Part shown: piece by piece, positions 15,985-22,899 of the stretch
Numbering within the stretch: position 1 is the stretch's first letter
Layout: each line of letters starts with the position of its first letter
From: Peptococcaceae bacterium
Lineage (GTDB): Bacteria; Bacillota; Dehalobacteriia; UBA7702
Reading direction: 5' to 3'
Assembly (NCBI GenBank): GCA_019415505.1
Contig: DXZC01000003.1
Location: 25,245-48,143 of the forward strand
Length of the DNA stretch: 22,899 bases
Notes under the pieces: generated by a model
Told to the model about the DNA's origin: nothing
What the model saw: the letters and a program-made list of their open reading frames with translations, nothing else
Database searches by the model: none
Translations under genes and position numbers: made by a program

Positions 15985-17121
15985 ATGGTAACATCTGAGT
16001 CAAAATATATGCTGCGGGCCATTTCTTTGGCGGAAAAAGCCCGTGGCTTTACAGAACCTAATCCCCTGGTAGGAGCAGTTATTGTTAAGGACGGAAAAAT
16101 TGTGGGTGAAGGATATCACCTCCGGGCTGGCGAGGCTCATGCCGAGGTAATGGCATTGCAAAGGGCTGGTGAATCCGCCCAAGGCTCCACCGTTTATGTA
16201 ACTTTGGAACCCTGCTCTCACTATGGTAAGACGCCGCCCTGCGCTGACGCCTTAATCGAAGCTGGGGTTGAAGAGGTATATATTGCCATTAGGGATCCTA
16301 ATCCCCAGGTTAACGGCGGCGGCATAGATAAGCTGGAAGCAGCCGGTATTAAAACCCATGTTGGCTTGATGGGGGAAACAGCCTGGAAACAAAATGAGAT
16401 TTTTTTTACTAATATGTTGGCTAAACGGGCTTTTGTCGCCCTGAAAACAGCCCAGTCCATTGACGGTAAAATAGGACCCGCTAGCGGTGAGCCCTTGGCT
16501 ATTACCTCCTTGGAAGCGTTGGAATATTGCCATAGGCTACGGCAGAAGTACGGTGCGGTGCTGGTAGGAATCAATACGGTGCTCAGCGATGATCCGGTTC
16601 TTAATATTCGCCATGGGGTAGAACACTTGGCGGATAAGCCTGTGCGTATAGTTTTAGATTCTAAGCTGCAAACGCCCCTCAGCGCCAATGTTTTAAATAT
16701 TAAATACGGTCCCGCTATTATCTATACCGCTAATGAGGTAGCTCGCAGCATTAGGAAAAAGTATGAGGAAAAGGGCGTTACTTTAGCAATATTACCCAAT
16801 AAGAATGGACAGATAGATTTGCACCGTTTGCCCTATGATTTATATAAGCGGGGCATCAGTAGCGTTATGGTAGAGGGGGGAGCGAAAACTATTAGCGCCT
16901 TTCTCCAATCAGACATTTGGGATATCTGGCATTCCTTTACAGCGCCTAAAATTATTGGGGCTGACGGCTTAGGGCTTTATAGTGAAACTCTCAATGAGGT
17001 CTATTGCGATATGGAAAACGCGGCAGTTAAACGTATTGGCGATGACGTACTAGTAGATTACCGGCGCAAAGGAGGTGTTGACCAATGTTTACCGGCATTG
17101 TTGAAGAAAAGGGTAGAGTAA
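15985..17121 (+). CDS. ribD: Bifunctional riboflavin biosynthesis deaminase/reductase RibD
   Basis: Deaminates the pyrimidine formed by GTP cyclohydrolase II, then reduces its ribosyl side chain with NADPH. The N-terminal deaminase domain (about 1-145) has the zinc set His52, Cys77 and Cys86 with catalytic Glu54 (HAE and PCSHYGKTPPC). The reductase domain occupies about 146-365 (VALKTAQSIDGKI; VGINTVLSDDPVLN; MVEGGAKT). The ATG at 15985 follows AGAGGTG and AGGA. The final 37 bases overlap ribE in another frame, so the last dozen codons are constrained twice. It is the first gene after the FMN switch. Confidence 0.96.
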   Translation: MVTSESKYMLRAISLAEKARGFTEPNPLVGAVIVKDGKIVGEGYHLRAGEAHAEVMALQRAGESAQGSTVYVTLEPCSHYGKTPPCADALIEAGVEEVYIAIRDPNPQVNGGGIDKLEAAGIKTHVGLMGETAWKQNEIFFTNMLAKRAFVALKTAQSIDGKIGPASGEPLAITSLEALEYCHRLRQKYGAVLVGINTVLSDDPVLNIRHGVEHLADKPVRIVLDSKLQTPLSANVLNIKYGPAIIYTANEVARSIRKKYEEKGVTLAILPNKNGQIDLHRLPYDLYKRGISSVMVEGGAKTISAFLQSDIWDIWHSFTAPKIIGADGLGLYSETLNEVYCDMENAAVKRIGDDVLVDYRRKGGVDQCLPALLKKRVE

Positions 17122-17729
17122 AAAATATTATTACTAACTCTCAAGGCGGCAATATAGAGGTTAATTGCCAGAAAGTGCTGGAGGAAACGGTTATAGGAGA
17201 CAGCATTGCCATAAATGGGGTTTGTCTAACTGTAACAAAAATATGGCACGACGCCTTTACCGCTGATGTTATGTCTGAAACTTTGGCTAAAACCGCCCTT
17301 AATAGTTTAAAAAAGGGCTCCTGGCTGAACTTAGAGCGAGCCTTGACGTTAAATAGCCGCCTAGGCGGACATATTGTCAGTGGTCATATAGACGGCGTGG
17401 GCAAAATTTTACAAATAGAGGACAATGGTATTGCCGTTTTATTGCAAGTGGCGACTGACCAAGATATTACAGATTACATAGTAACTAAGGGCTCAGTGGC
17501 TATTGACGGAATTAGCTTAACTGTGGTGGATGTTTGGCCGGAAGCCTTCAGCGTATCCTTGATACCCCATACCTTTAGAACTACTAACCTTTGCCATAAG
17601 GGACCGGGTGATTTGGTCAATTTAGAAACGGATATTATTGGTAAATATGTACACAAGCTTATGGGTTTAAAAAATGAGAAAAAAGAAAGCGTAACCGCGG
17701 AACTGCTACGGGAAAATGGCTTTTTTTAA
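17085..17729 (+). CDS. ribE: Riboflavin synthase, alpha subunit
   Basis: Converts two molecules of 6,7-dimethyl-8-ribityllumazine to riboflavin and the pyrimidine by-product. The start MFTGIVEEKG is diagnostic, and two tandem lumazine-binding barrels are visible: the first half has GVCLTV and GGHIVSGHIDG, the second DYIVTKGSVAIDGISLTVVDV and the SLIPHT region. The length, 214 residues, is standard. Its GGAGGTG site (17071-17077) and ATG lie inside the 3' end of ribD. It is followed after 12 bases by ribBA. Confidence 0.95.
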   Translation: MFTGIVEEKGRVKNIITNSQGGNIEVNCQKVLEETVIGDSIAINGVCLTVTKIWHDAFTADVMSETLAKTALNSLKKGSWLNLERALTLNSRLGGHIVSGHIDGVGKILQIEDNGIAVLLQVATDQDITDYIVTKGSVAIDGISLTVVDVWPEAFSVSLIPHTFRTTNLCHKGPGDLVNLETDIIGKYVHKLMGLKNEKKESVTAELLRENGFF

Positions 17730-17741
17730 GGAGGAAAGATA

Positions 17742-18947
17742 ATGGCATTCGCGTCAATAGAAACAGCCTTGGCGGATTTAAGGCAAGGCAAACTCATTGT
17801 TGTCACAGATGACCCGGAACGGGAAAATGAGGGCGATTTAATATGCGCGGCGGAATTTGCCACGCCGGAGAACGTTAATTTTATGGCTAAATATGGTAAA
17901 TGCCTGATATGTATGCCAATGAGCAGCAATTTTATTCAGCAGCTTGATTTACATCCTATGGTAGAGCATAATACGGATAACCATGAAACCGCTTTTACTG
18001 AGTCTATCGACCATGTTAATACCACCACGGGTATTTCAGCGCTGGAACGCTCTTATACAGCGTTAAAGGCCGTGGACGATGGGGCCCGCCCCAGAGATTT
18101 TCGCCGCCCTGGCCATATGTTTCCCTTGGAGGCTAAAGCCGGCGGCGTACTGGAGAGGAACGGACATACTGAAGCTACTGTGGATTTGACTCGTTTGGCT
18201 GGCTTAAAGACTATGGGGCTATGCTGTGAAATCATGCGGGACGACGGCACCATGATGCGTACCAATGAGTTGATGGATTTTTGTGATTATCATGGTTTAC
18301 ACATAATTTCCATTAAGGATTTGCAAGCTTATCGCAAAATGCACGATAAATTTATGGAGAGGGTTACTACCTCTCAGTTACCGACTCAATACGGTAAATT
18401 TGTCCTCCATGGTTATATCAACAAGATTACTGGTAAACACCATTTAGCTTTGGTTATGGGTGATATTAGCGATGGTCAGCCTGTCCTTTGCCGGGTACAT
18501 TCCGAATGTTTGACTGGCGATGTTTTTGGCTCCTGCCGCTGTGACTGCGGTATGCAGCTACATGCCGCCATGTCCCAAATAGCGGAGGAAGGCCGGGGCG
18601 TTATTGTTTATTTGCGTCAGGAGGGCCGGGGCATTGGCCTGATAAATAAACTAAAAGCCTATGAGCTCCAGGAAAAGGGGCTTGATACCGTTGAGGCTAA
18701 TCTAGAATTAGGCTTTGCTCCCGACTTGCGAGATTATAGCGAGGGCAGTCAGATTCTCAAGGATCTGGGCGCCACAAAGCTGCGTCTTTTGACTAATAAT
18801 CCCCAAAAGATATCGGGCTTAGCTGATTACGGCATTGAAATTGTCGAAAGAATAAGCACGGAAATGCCGGTAAACCCTTATAATGAATTTTATATGACAA
18901 CTAAAAAGGAAAAAATGGGCCATATTCTGAATGGCTCGGAAAAGTGA
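17742..18947 (+). CDS. ribBA: Bifunctional DHBP synthase / GTP cyclohydrolase II
   Basis: Supplies both starting materials of riboflavin synthesis. The N-terminal domain (about 1-200) makes 3,4-dihydroxy-2-butanone 4-phosphate from ribulose 5-phosphate and shows RENEGD, ETAFTESID and RNGHTEATVD. The C-terminal domain (about 205-400) opens GTP and shows the zinc motif SECLTGDVFGSCRCDC (Cys-x10-Cys-x-Cys), the catalytic YLRQEGRGIGL segment and LTNNPQK. The 401-residue fusion is typical of Firmicutes, with both halves apparently intact. A strong AAGGAGGAAA site precedes the ATG. Confidence 0.97.
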   Translation: MAFASIETALADLRQGKLIVVTDDPERENEGDLICAAEFATPENVNFMAKYGKCLICMPMSSNFIQQLDLHPMVEHNTDNHETAFTESIDHVNTTTGISALERSYTALKAVDDGARPRDFRRPGHMFPLEAKAGGVLERNGHTEATVDLTRLAGLKTMGLCCEIMRDDGTMMRTNELMDFCDYHGLHIISIKDLQAYRKMHDKFMERVTTSQLPTQYGKFVLHGYINKITGKHHLALVMGDISDGQPVLCRVHSECLTGDVFGSCRCDCGMQLHAAMSQIAEEGRGVIVYLRQEGRGIGLINKLKAYELQEKGLDTVEANLELGFAPDLRDYSEGSQILKDLGATKLRLLTNNPQKISGLADYGIEIVERISTEMPVNPYNEFYMTTKKEKMGHILNGSEK

Positions 18948-18957
18948 GGTATATGTG

Positions 18958-19419
18958 ATGAAAAAAGTGGAAGCTAATCTTTGTGCTAAAGGGCTAAAAG
19001 TAGCTGTTATTGCCGCCAGATTTAACGAATTTATTACCGCTAGATTAATCGAAGGCGCAGAGGACGGACTTTTACGCCATGGCGCTGACGCTGAAGATAT
19101 AACCCTTTACCGTGTTCCCGGCGCCTTTGAAATCCCTGTTTTAGCCCAAAAGATAGCGGCAAAGGACGAATTTGACGCGGTAATCTGCTTGGGAGCTGTT
19201 ATAAGAGGAAATACGCCCCACTTTGATTATGTGGCGGCAGAGGTCTCCAAAGGTGTGGCCAGCGTTTCCTTAAAGAGTGGTAAACCGGTGGTATTTGGGG
19301 TTTTAACTACTGATAATATTGAACAAGCCATAGAAAGAGCCGGCTCTAAAGGCGGCAATAAAGGTTATGAAGCGGCGGTAACCGCCATAGAAATGGCCAA
19401 CCTAATGCGCGAGATATGA
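18958..19419 (+). CDS. ribH: 6,7-dimethyl-8-ribityllumazine synthase
   Basis: Condenses the ribitylamino-pyrimidine with dihydroxybutanone phosphate to form lumazine, usually as a large shell-like oligomer. Signatures include ARFNEFITARL, VPGAFEIP, GAVIRGNTPHFDYV with the catalytic His, FGVLTTDNIEQA and RAGSKGGNKG. I chose ATG at 18958 (153 residues), because GTGAGGT sits seven bases upstream and the protein then begins like family members (MKKVEANLCAKGLK). A longer frame from ATG at 18931 would overlap ribBA by 17 bases and add nine atypical residues. Confidence 0.95.
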   Translation: MKKVEANLCAKGLKVAVIAARFNEFITARLIEGAEDGLLRHGADAEDITLYRVPGAFEIPVLAQKIAAKDEFDAVICLGAVIRGNTPHFDYVAAEVSKGVASVSLKSGKPVVFGVLTTDNIEQAIERAGSKGGNKGYEAAVTAIEMANLMREI

Positions 19420-19423
19420 TGCG

Positions 19424-20062
19424 ATGGATAGAGCGGTAATTTTTTGTAATGGCGAGATAAAGGACTATGATTACCACCAGAGTAAGCTCAAAAGCAGTGA
19501 TTATATTATTGCTGTAGACGGCGGCGGCCGCCATTGTAAGGCTTTAAATCTTCAGCCCCACCTTGCTTTGGGAGATTTTGATTCCCTGGATAAAAGGATT
19601 TTAGATTATTATCGCCGGGAGAATGTGGAAATACTGGAATTTCCCTGTGACAAAAACTACATAGATTTAGCTCTAGCCCTGGACGTAGCCTTGGAGCGGG
19701 GCTATGAGAATATCGTTGTTTACGGCGCTCTAGGCGGTAAAAGAATTGATATGGAATTGGCTAATTTACTTTTAATCTCCCGTTATGAACAGGATATTCG
19801 CCTAGAGGATGAGAACCGGTGGATTAGCCTTATTTATCATGGTAAGGATATAGTGATCAAAAATCGTAAAGCCTACTACTTTTCCCTTATACCTTTAAGC
19901 GCAAGGCTAATAACAGCGGCAAGCGCAGGCTTGAAGTATCAACTACTAGACCTGGAATTTAGCATCGGTGAAACCCGCAGCATCAGCAATGAGATAGTTG
20001 CCGATTATTGCCAGGTGGCGGTAAAAGAAGGGCGGGCTTTGGCTATTTGTCAAAAAAAGTGA
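19424..20062 (+). CDS. thiN: Thiamine pyrophosphokinase
   Basis: Transfers pyrophosphate from ATP to thiamine, making the active cofactor. The 212-residue protein has the expected substrate-binding segments AVDGGGRHC, ALGDFDSLD, PCDKNYIDLALALDVALERG and VYGALGGKRIDMELANLLL, followed by a C-terminal beta-sandwich (about 130-210). It begins four bases after ribH with no clear Shine-Dalgarno, so its translation is probably coupled to ribH and its transcription depends on the FMN-controlled rib transcript unless an unseen internal promoter exists. In Bacillus the gene directly follows rpe; here four rib genes intervene. Confidence 0.93.
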   Translation: MDRAVIFCNGEIKDYDYHQSKLKSSDYIIAVDGGGRHCKALNLQPHLALGDFDSLDKRILDYYRRENVEILEFPCDKNYIDLALALDVALERGYENIVVYGALGGKRIDMELANLLLISRYEQDIRLEDENRWISLIYHGKDIVIKNRKAYYFSLIPLSARLITAASAGLKYQLLDLEFSIGETRSISNEIVADYCQVAVKEGRALAICQKK

Positions 20063-20076
20063 ATTTATTGCAGGAT

Positions 20077-20106
20077 TTGGCGAATTAAAGTTTAAATATT
20101 TAATAT
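20077..20106 (+). promoter_or_regulatory. Candidate weak promoter before the HD-hydrolase gene
   Basis: TTGGCG (20077-20082) and TAATAT (20101-20106) are separated by 18 bases in the 73-base gap after thiN. Both hexamers deviate from consensus, and I see no terminator after thiN, so read-through from the rib operon is equally possible. Confidence 0.3.
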
Positions 20107-20135
20107 GGGACTTTTTAGGAAGTAAGGAAATTTAG

Positions 20136-20717
20136 ATGACGCCAAAGCAGGAATTTATTGACATTTACAAAGCCAAGATAACCAGAGAGGGCAGCGATAA
20201 GCTTTTATCCTACCTTTCAAGCTATAGTGACTTTTTTACTGCGCCAGCCAGCGCCCGGTTTCATTTAGCAGTGGCAGGGGGCTTGGTTACCCATAGCCTA
20301 AATGTTTACCATTGCCTGCAAGACTATTTAGCCCGCAAGAGTGTAAGTGAGGTCTATGGTTTAAATCCCTCAGAGGAGACGGTGGCTATTGTCGCTTTAC
20401 TGCATGATATTTGTAAAGTCGATTGTTATAAGCCGGGCTTTAGAAACGTAAAGGACGAAACAGGCAAGTGGCAACGGGTACCCTCTTACGATTATGAGGA
20501 CGCCTTGCCCTACGGACATGGGGAAAAGTCCGTATATATTATCAGCGGCTTTATGAGCCTTACCAGGGAGGAAGCCTTTGCTATACGCTATCATATGGGG
20601 TTTTCCGGACCTGAGGATAACCGTAATGTTGGCGACAGCTTCCGGCGTTTTCCTTTGGCGTTTGCCTTATCCACAGCGGATATGGAAGCCACGTACTTTT
20701 TAGAAAATAATCAGTGA
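20136..20717 (+). CDS. HD-superfamily metal-dependent hydrolase of unknown substrate
   Basis: A 193-residue all-helical protein with an HD-domain metal site. His53 (GGLVTHSLNVY), His90-Asp91 (LLHDICK), His128 (YGHGEKS), His153 (RYHMG) and Asp182 (TADMEA) form an H...HD...H...H...D pattern that, from the HD family generally, suggests a two-metal centre. HD enzymes of this shape are mostly phosphohydrolases or nucleases acting on nucleotides; the YhaM exoribonuclease HD module is a distant analogy. No transmembrane segment or second domain is present. GGAAGTAAGGA lies upstream of the ATG at 20136. It is ten bases from the next gene, so the two are probably co-transcribed. The function is not assignable from sequence. 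Confidence 0.8.
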   Translation: MTPKQEFIDIYKAKITREGSDKLLSYLSSYSDFFTAPASARFHLAVAGGLVTHSLNVYHCLQDYLARKSVSEVYGLNPSEETVAIVALLHDICKVDCYKPGFRNVKDETGKWQRVPSYDYEDALPYGHGEKSVYIISGFMSLTREEAFAIRYHMGFSGPEDNRNVGDSFRRFPLAFALSTADMEATYFLENNQ

Positions 20718-20727
20718 AGGTAAGTTT

Positions 20728-21288
20728 ATGAGTTACGGCAAGGGTGTAGGATATTCTGATAAAATAAATAGACCGGAATTGCAAAAATTAAAACCCCATG
20801 GTTTGACTTTTATTCCGAAATTATCATTATGCTTGGCTCCTTTAGCAATTGTTGTCTTTTTGGTTTTGGCGCTTTTGGCTAAGGTTGCCTGGAGCGTGGC
20901 CTTGATAAGCGGCGGCTTATGTGGACTCCTTTGCGTGGGCATTTACTATGTAACTTCAAAAAATACCGGTGAAGTAAAGGCTGTAGACGGAGTTTTGCAG
21001 GCCAAAAAACGCTTGCGAAAAAAAGGTTCTGTGTCTGATAAGGATATAATATTTCTATTAATTTTTAAATTGAAGGACAATACGGAAAGAAAGGTTAATA
21101 TAACTGAGCGGAAAGCTCTATTTAAATATTATCAGGAGGGGGATATTGTCCGTTTTCATCCTGGATTACCCTATCCGGAAAAATACGAAAAGCTGTTTGA
21201 TGATAAGGTTGTGTGCGTTTCCTGCGGTAAATTGACTGATACTACTATGGATAGATGTCGAAATTGTCACCTACCTTTGTTAAAGTAA
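20728..21288 (+). CDS. Small membrane protein with C-terminal zinc ribbon, unknown function
   Basis: A 186-residue protein I do not recognise. Two closely spaced hydrophobic segments at about residues 31-52 and 54-75 form a membrane hairpin. A basic, probably cytosolic region of about 85-160 follows with a beta-strand-like pattern (IIFLLIFKLKDNTERKVNI; GDIVRFHPGLPYPEKY). The end is a four-cysteine ribbon, CxxC at 163/166 and CxxC at 177/180. The layout suggests a membrane-tethered adaptor or regulator, but this is inference. GAAGGTAAG precedes the ATG. It is coupled closely to the HD-hydrolase gene and followed by a strong terminator, so the two form the end of a transcription unit. Confidence 0.72.
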   Translation: MSYGKGVGYSDKINRPELQKLKPHGLTFIPKLSLCLAPLAIVVFLVLALLAKVAWSVALISGGLCGLLCVGIYYVTSKNTGEVKAVDGVLQAKKRLRKKGSVSDKDIIFLLIFKLKDNTERKVNITERKALFKYYQEGDIVRFHPGLPYPEKYEKLFDDKVVCVSCGKLTDTTMDRCRNCHLPLLK

Positions 21289-21310
21289 CTATAATTAAAT
21301 ATTAAATGGG

Positions 21311-21340
21311 AAAGAACTTTTTAAAAAAGTTCTTTTTTTT
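21311..21340 (+). terminator. Strong intrinsic terminator after the zinc-ribbon gene
   Basis: AAAGAACTT (21311-21319) pairs with AAGTTCTTT (21327-21335), and the stem can extend through the A/T loop; T residues continue to 21340 and resume after a G. Because the 5' arm is preceded by few A residues, it looks mainly one-directional. It separates the HD/zinc-ribbon unit from the permease. Confidence 0.88.
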
Positions 21341-21361
21341 GTTATTTTTTGCTTTTATCTG

Positions 21362-21390
21362 TTTACAAATTGTCATTATCTGGCTATAAT
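21362..21390 (+). promoter_or_regulatory. Sigma-A-type promoter of the permease gene
   Basis: TTTACA (21362-21367) and a perfect TATAAT (21385-21390) are spaced by 17 bases, directly after the terminator. A transcript starting near 21397 would carry a leader of about 120 bases before the permease ATG. Confidence 0.75.
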
Positions 21391-21408
21391 TATTTTCTGG
21401 CTACTTTA

Positions 21409-21444
21409 GTAGTTACTATGGTAATTACTATGGCAGTTATTATG
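21409..21444 (+). repeat. Three tandem 12-base imperfect repeats in the permease leader
   Basis: GTAGTTACTATG (21409-21420), GTAATTACTATG (21421-21432) and GCAGTTATTATG (21433-21444) lie head to tail. The second differs from the first at one position, and the third differs from the first at two. They lie just downstream of the predicted transcription start, and each unit ends in ATG in the permease reading frame. They could be an operator array, a slippage-prone tract or chance. Confidence 0.6.
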
Positions 21445-21519
21445 TATGAAGGAGGATTGGTAAATAAGCTTTGCGGTACACCCGTAAAGGGGAAATTTTC
21501 AAATTTTGGAGGAAAAACA

Positions 21520-22899
21520 ATGTCTAGTGTAACTAAGGATTTAAAAAAGCATAAGCTAAGCACAGCAACGGTCTTTTGTATGATTTTCTGTATGGTCTGT
21601 GCGGGTTCATACGGTATTGAGGATATGATTCCAGCCTCTGGCCCTGGGTTAACTATCTTATTACTCATCCTTTTACCGTTTTTTTGGAGCATTCCCCAGG
21701 GGTTAGTGGCAGCGGAGTTGGGGTCCGCCATACCTGAGGAGGGCGGCTATTACCGCTGGATATACAGGGCCCTGGGCGAGTATTGGGGCTTCCAAGCCTG
21801 TTGGTGGCGTACGGTTTCCATATATGTGGACTCCACCCTGTATGTTATCTTATCGGTTAGCTATATTTCCACCATGATACCGATGTCCGGCTGGCAGGAA
21901 TTTATACTCAAGGTATTTTTTATTTTGGCCTTTAGCTATATCAATATCAGAGGTCTTACTGTGGTGGGCCGGGTGGCTTCGTATTTTTCCATTATAGTCA
22001 TAGGTTCATTTTTAGCTTTGATTATGGTGGGCTTTGCCAACTGGCAGTATAATCCTGTAACGCCCTTTATACCTCCGGGGCAGGGCGGTTTAGAGAGCTT
22101 GGGCTTAGGTATAGCCATCTGTATGTGGATGTACGCTGGGTATGAATCTATGTCCACCATGGCGGGGGAAATGGAGAACCCCCAGGTCATATCAAGGGCC
22201 ACCATACTATCGGTGCCAGCTATTATGCTTTTATATATACTCTCCACTATCGCCTGCTTGGCGGCGGTGGGCAACTGGCAAATGTGGGGTGTAGAGGACG
22301 GAATATCCTTTGGCAGCGTTTCTTATATTTTAGGTTATCCTGCTTTAGGGGCGGTTTTTGTGGTTACCGCCGTTATTGCCAACCTATCTATGTACAATAG
22401 TTATTTGGCTTCCGGCTCCCGGGGATTTTTCTCTTTAGCCGATGATAATCTCTGTCCTAAATTTTTAAAGAAATTACATCCTAAATATAAAACGCCCTAT
22501 ATGGCTATAATTGGCATGGCTGTAACAAATTTGATTCTCTGTGAAATAGGTTTTGATACCCTCGTAGTTATAGACGTATTTTTGCTGATGTTCGCCTATA
22601 TACTTATTTATGTTGCCGCGATAGTTTTACGGAAAAAAGAACCGGATTTACAGCGTCCCTTTCGCATACCTTTGGGTATTAAGGGGTTAACAGCTCTTTG
22701 CATACCCCCGATACTATTGGCTGTTGCGGCCCTTTTTACCAATGGCTACTCTTATTTTATTGGCGGTTGCCTGGGGGTAATATCCGGGCCTGTGGCCTAT
22801 TATTTCTGTAAAAGAAAATATGGCGGCTGCGATGGTTCTTACCAGCTATCGGCTACAGCTAAAAAAACCACTATTATCTTAGCGCTGATTATGGTTGCC
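21520..22899 (+). CDS. APC-superfamily permease, polyamine-transporter-like (3' end outside window)
   Basis: Integral membrane amino-acid/polyamine permease, 460 codons visible and still open at the edge. About eleven hydrophobic segments can be read. The first helix has AGSYGIEDMIPASGPG, the second WSIPQGLVAAELGSAIPEEG, followed by YYRWIYRALGEYWGFQACWW. These closely resemble the segments of plant PUT and protist POT1 polyamine uptake transporters (GGPFGIE, WSIPEALITAEL), so a cationic or polyamine substrate is plausible but unproven. ATG at 21520 is chosen because GGAGG ends seven bases upstream (21508-21512). The frame stays open upstream past ATGs at 21442, 21430 and 21418, so a longer N terminus cannot be excluded. 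It has its own promoter. Confidence 0.88.
   Translation, partial: MSSVTKDLKKHKLSTATVFCMIFCMVCAGSYGIEDMIPASGPGLTILLLILLPFFWSIPQGLVAAELGSAIPEEGGYYRWIYRALGEYWGFQACWWRTVSIYVDSTLYVILSVSYISTMIPMSGWQEFILKVFFILAFSYINIRGLTVVGRVASYFSIIVIGSFLALIMVGFANWQYNPVTPFIPPGQGGLESLGLGIAICMWMYAGYESMSTMAGEMENPQVISRATILSVPAIMLLYILSTIACLAAVGNWQMWGVEDGISFGSVSYILGYPALGAVFVVTAVIANLSMYNSYLASGSRGFFSLADDNLCPKFLKKLHPKYKTPYMAIIGMAVTNLILCEIGFDTLVVIDVFLLMFAYILIYVAAIVLRKKEPDLQRPFRIPLGIKGLTALCIPPILLAVAALFTNGYSYFIGGCLGVISGPVAYYFCKRKYGGCDGSYQLSATAKKTTIILALIMVA

Noticed and set aside
16221..16688. Minus-strand open frame of 155 codons opposite ribD
   Set aside because: It lies wholly antisense to a well-conserved gene, has no recognisable motif or clear ribosome-binding site, and other antisense frames occur opposite most genes here; it reflects codon bias of the sense gene.
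18931..18957. Longer ribH start overlapping ribBA
   Set aside because: The nine extra residues are unlike family N termini, and a well-spaced GTGAGGT supports ATG at 18958.
21390..22274. Minus-strand frames of 113 and 112 codons in the last kilobase
   Set aside because: The + strand holds a continuous 460-codon permease frame open to the window end with a good ribosome-binding site; the minus frames are shadows of hydrophobic codons.

Overview
The window looks like a chromosomal core region of a low-to-moderate GC Bacillota (Firmicutes) bacterium with an anaerobic lifestyle. The reasons are the oxygen-sensitive class III ribonucleotide reductase with its activase, the order priA-def-fmt-(zinc peptidase)-rsmB-rlmN-stp-pknB-rsgA-rpe (a syntenic block familiar from Clostridia and related Firmicutes), strong purine-rich Shine-Dalgarno sites, frequent TTG starts and a PASTA-type Ser/Thr kinase. 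I cannot name the genus. All recognised genes are on the + strand. I see no rRNA, tRNA, CRISPR array, prophage or insertion sequence.

Layout. (1) 1-2868: a hairpin, then nrdD-nrdG, anaerobic dNTP synthesis. (2) 3037-3993: a lone membrane-anchored alpha/beta hydrolase. (3) 3994-4640: about 650 bases without a supportable gene, with a hairpin after the hydrolase and a promoter for the next operon at its right end. (4) 4641-15756: a tightly packed ten-gene run, priA, def, fmt, zinc membrane peptidase, rsmB, rlmN, stp, pknB, rsgA, rpe. It covers replication restart, N-terminal maturation of proteins, rRNA modification, Ser/Thr phospho-signalling and ribosome assembly. (5) 15759-20062: a consensus promoter, an FMN riboswitch and its terminator, then ribD-ribE-ribBA-ribH and thiN. 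The four rib genes are a complete set for making riboflavin from GTP and ribulose 5-phosphate except for the phosphatase step. Rpe, just upstream, makes or consumes ribulose 5-phosphate. (6) 20136-21288: an HD-family hydrolase and a small zinc-ribbon membrane protein, both of unknown role, closed by a strong terminator. (7) 21362-22899: a promoter, a repeat-containing leader and an APC-superfamily permease that runs off the right edge.

The points most worth a second look are these. The rib operon sits inside what is in Bacillus a contiguous stp-pknB-rsgA-rpe-thiN neighbourhood, which puts thiamine pyrophosphokinase downstream of an FMN riboswitch. The riboswitch has a visible alternative pairing between its own 5' strand and the terminator. 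The HD/zinc-ribbon pair is uncharacterised. The permease resembles the plant/protist polyamine-uptake branch and has an unusual leader. I did not find convincing evidence for a wholly new multi-gene system; most of the window is conserved housekeeping DNA.
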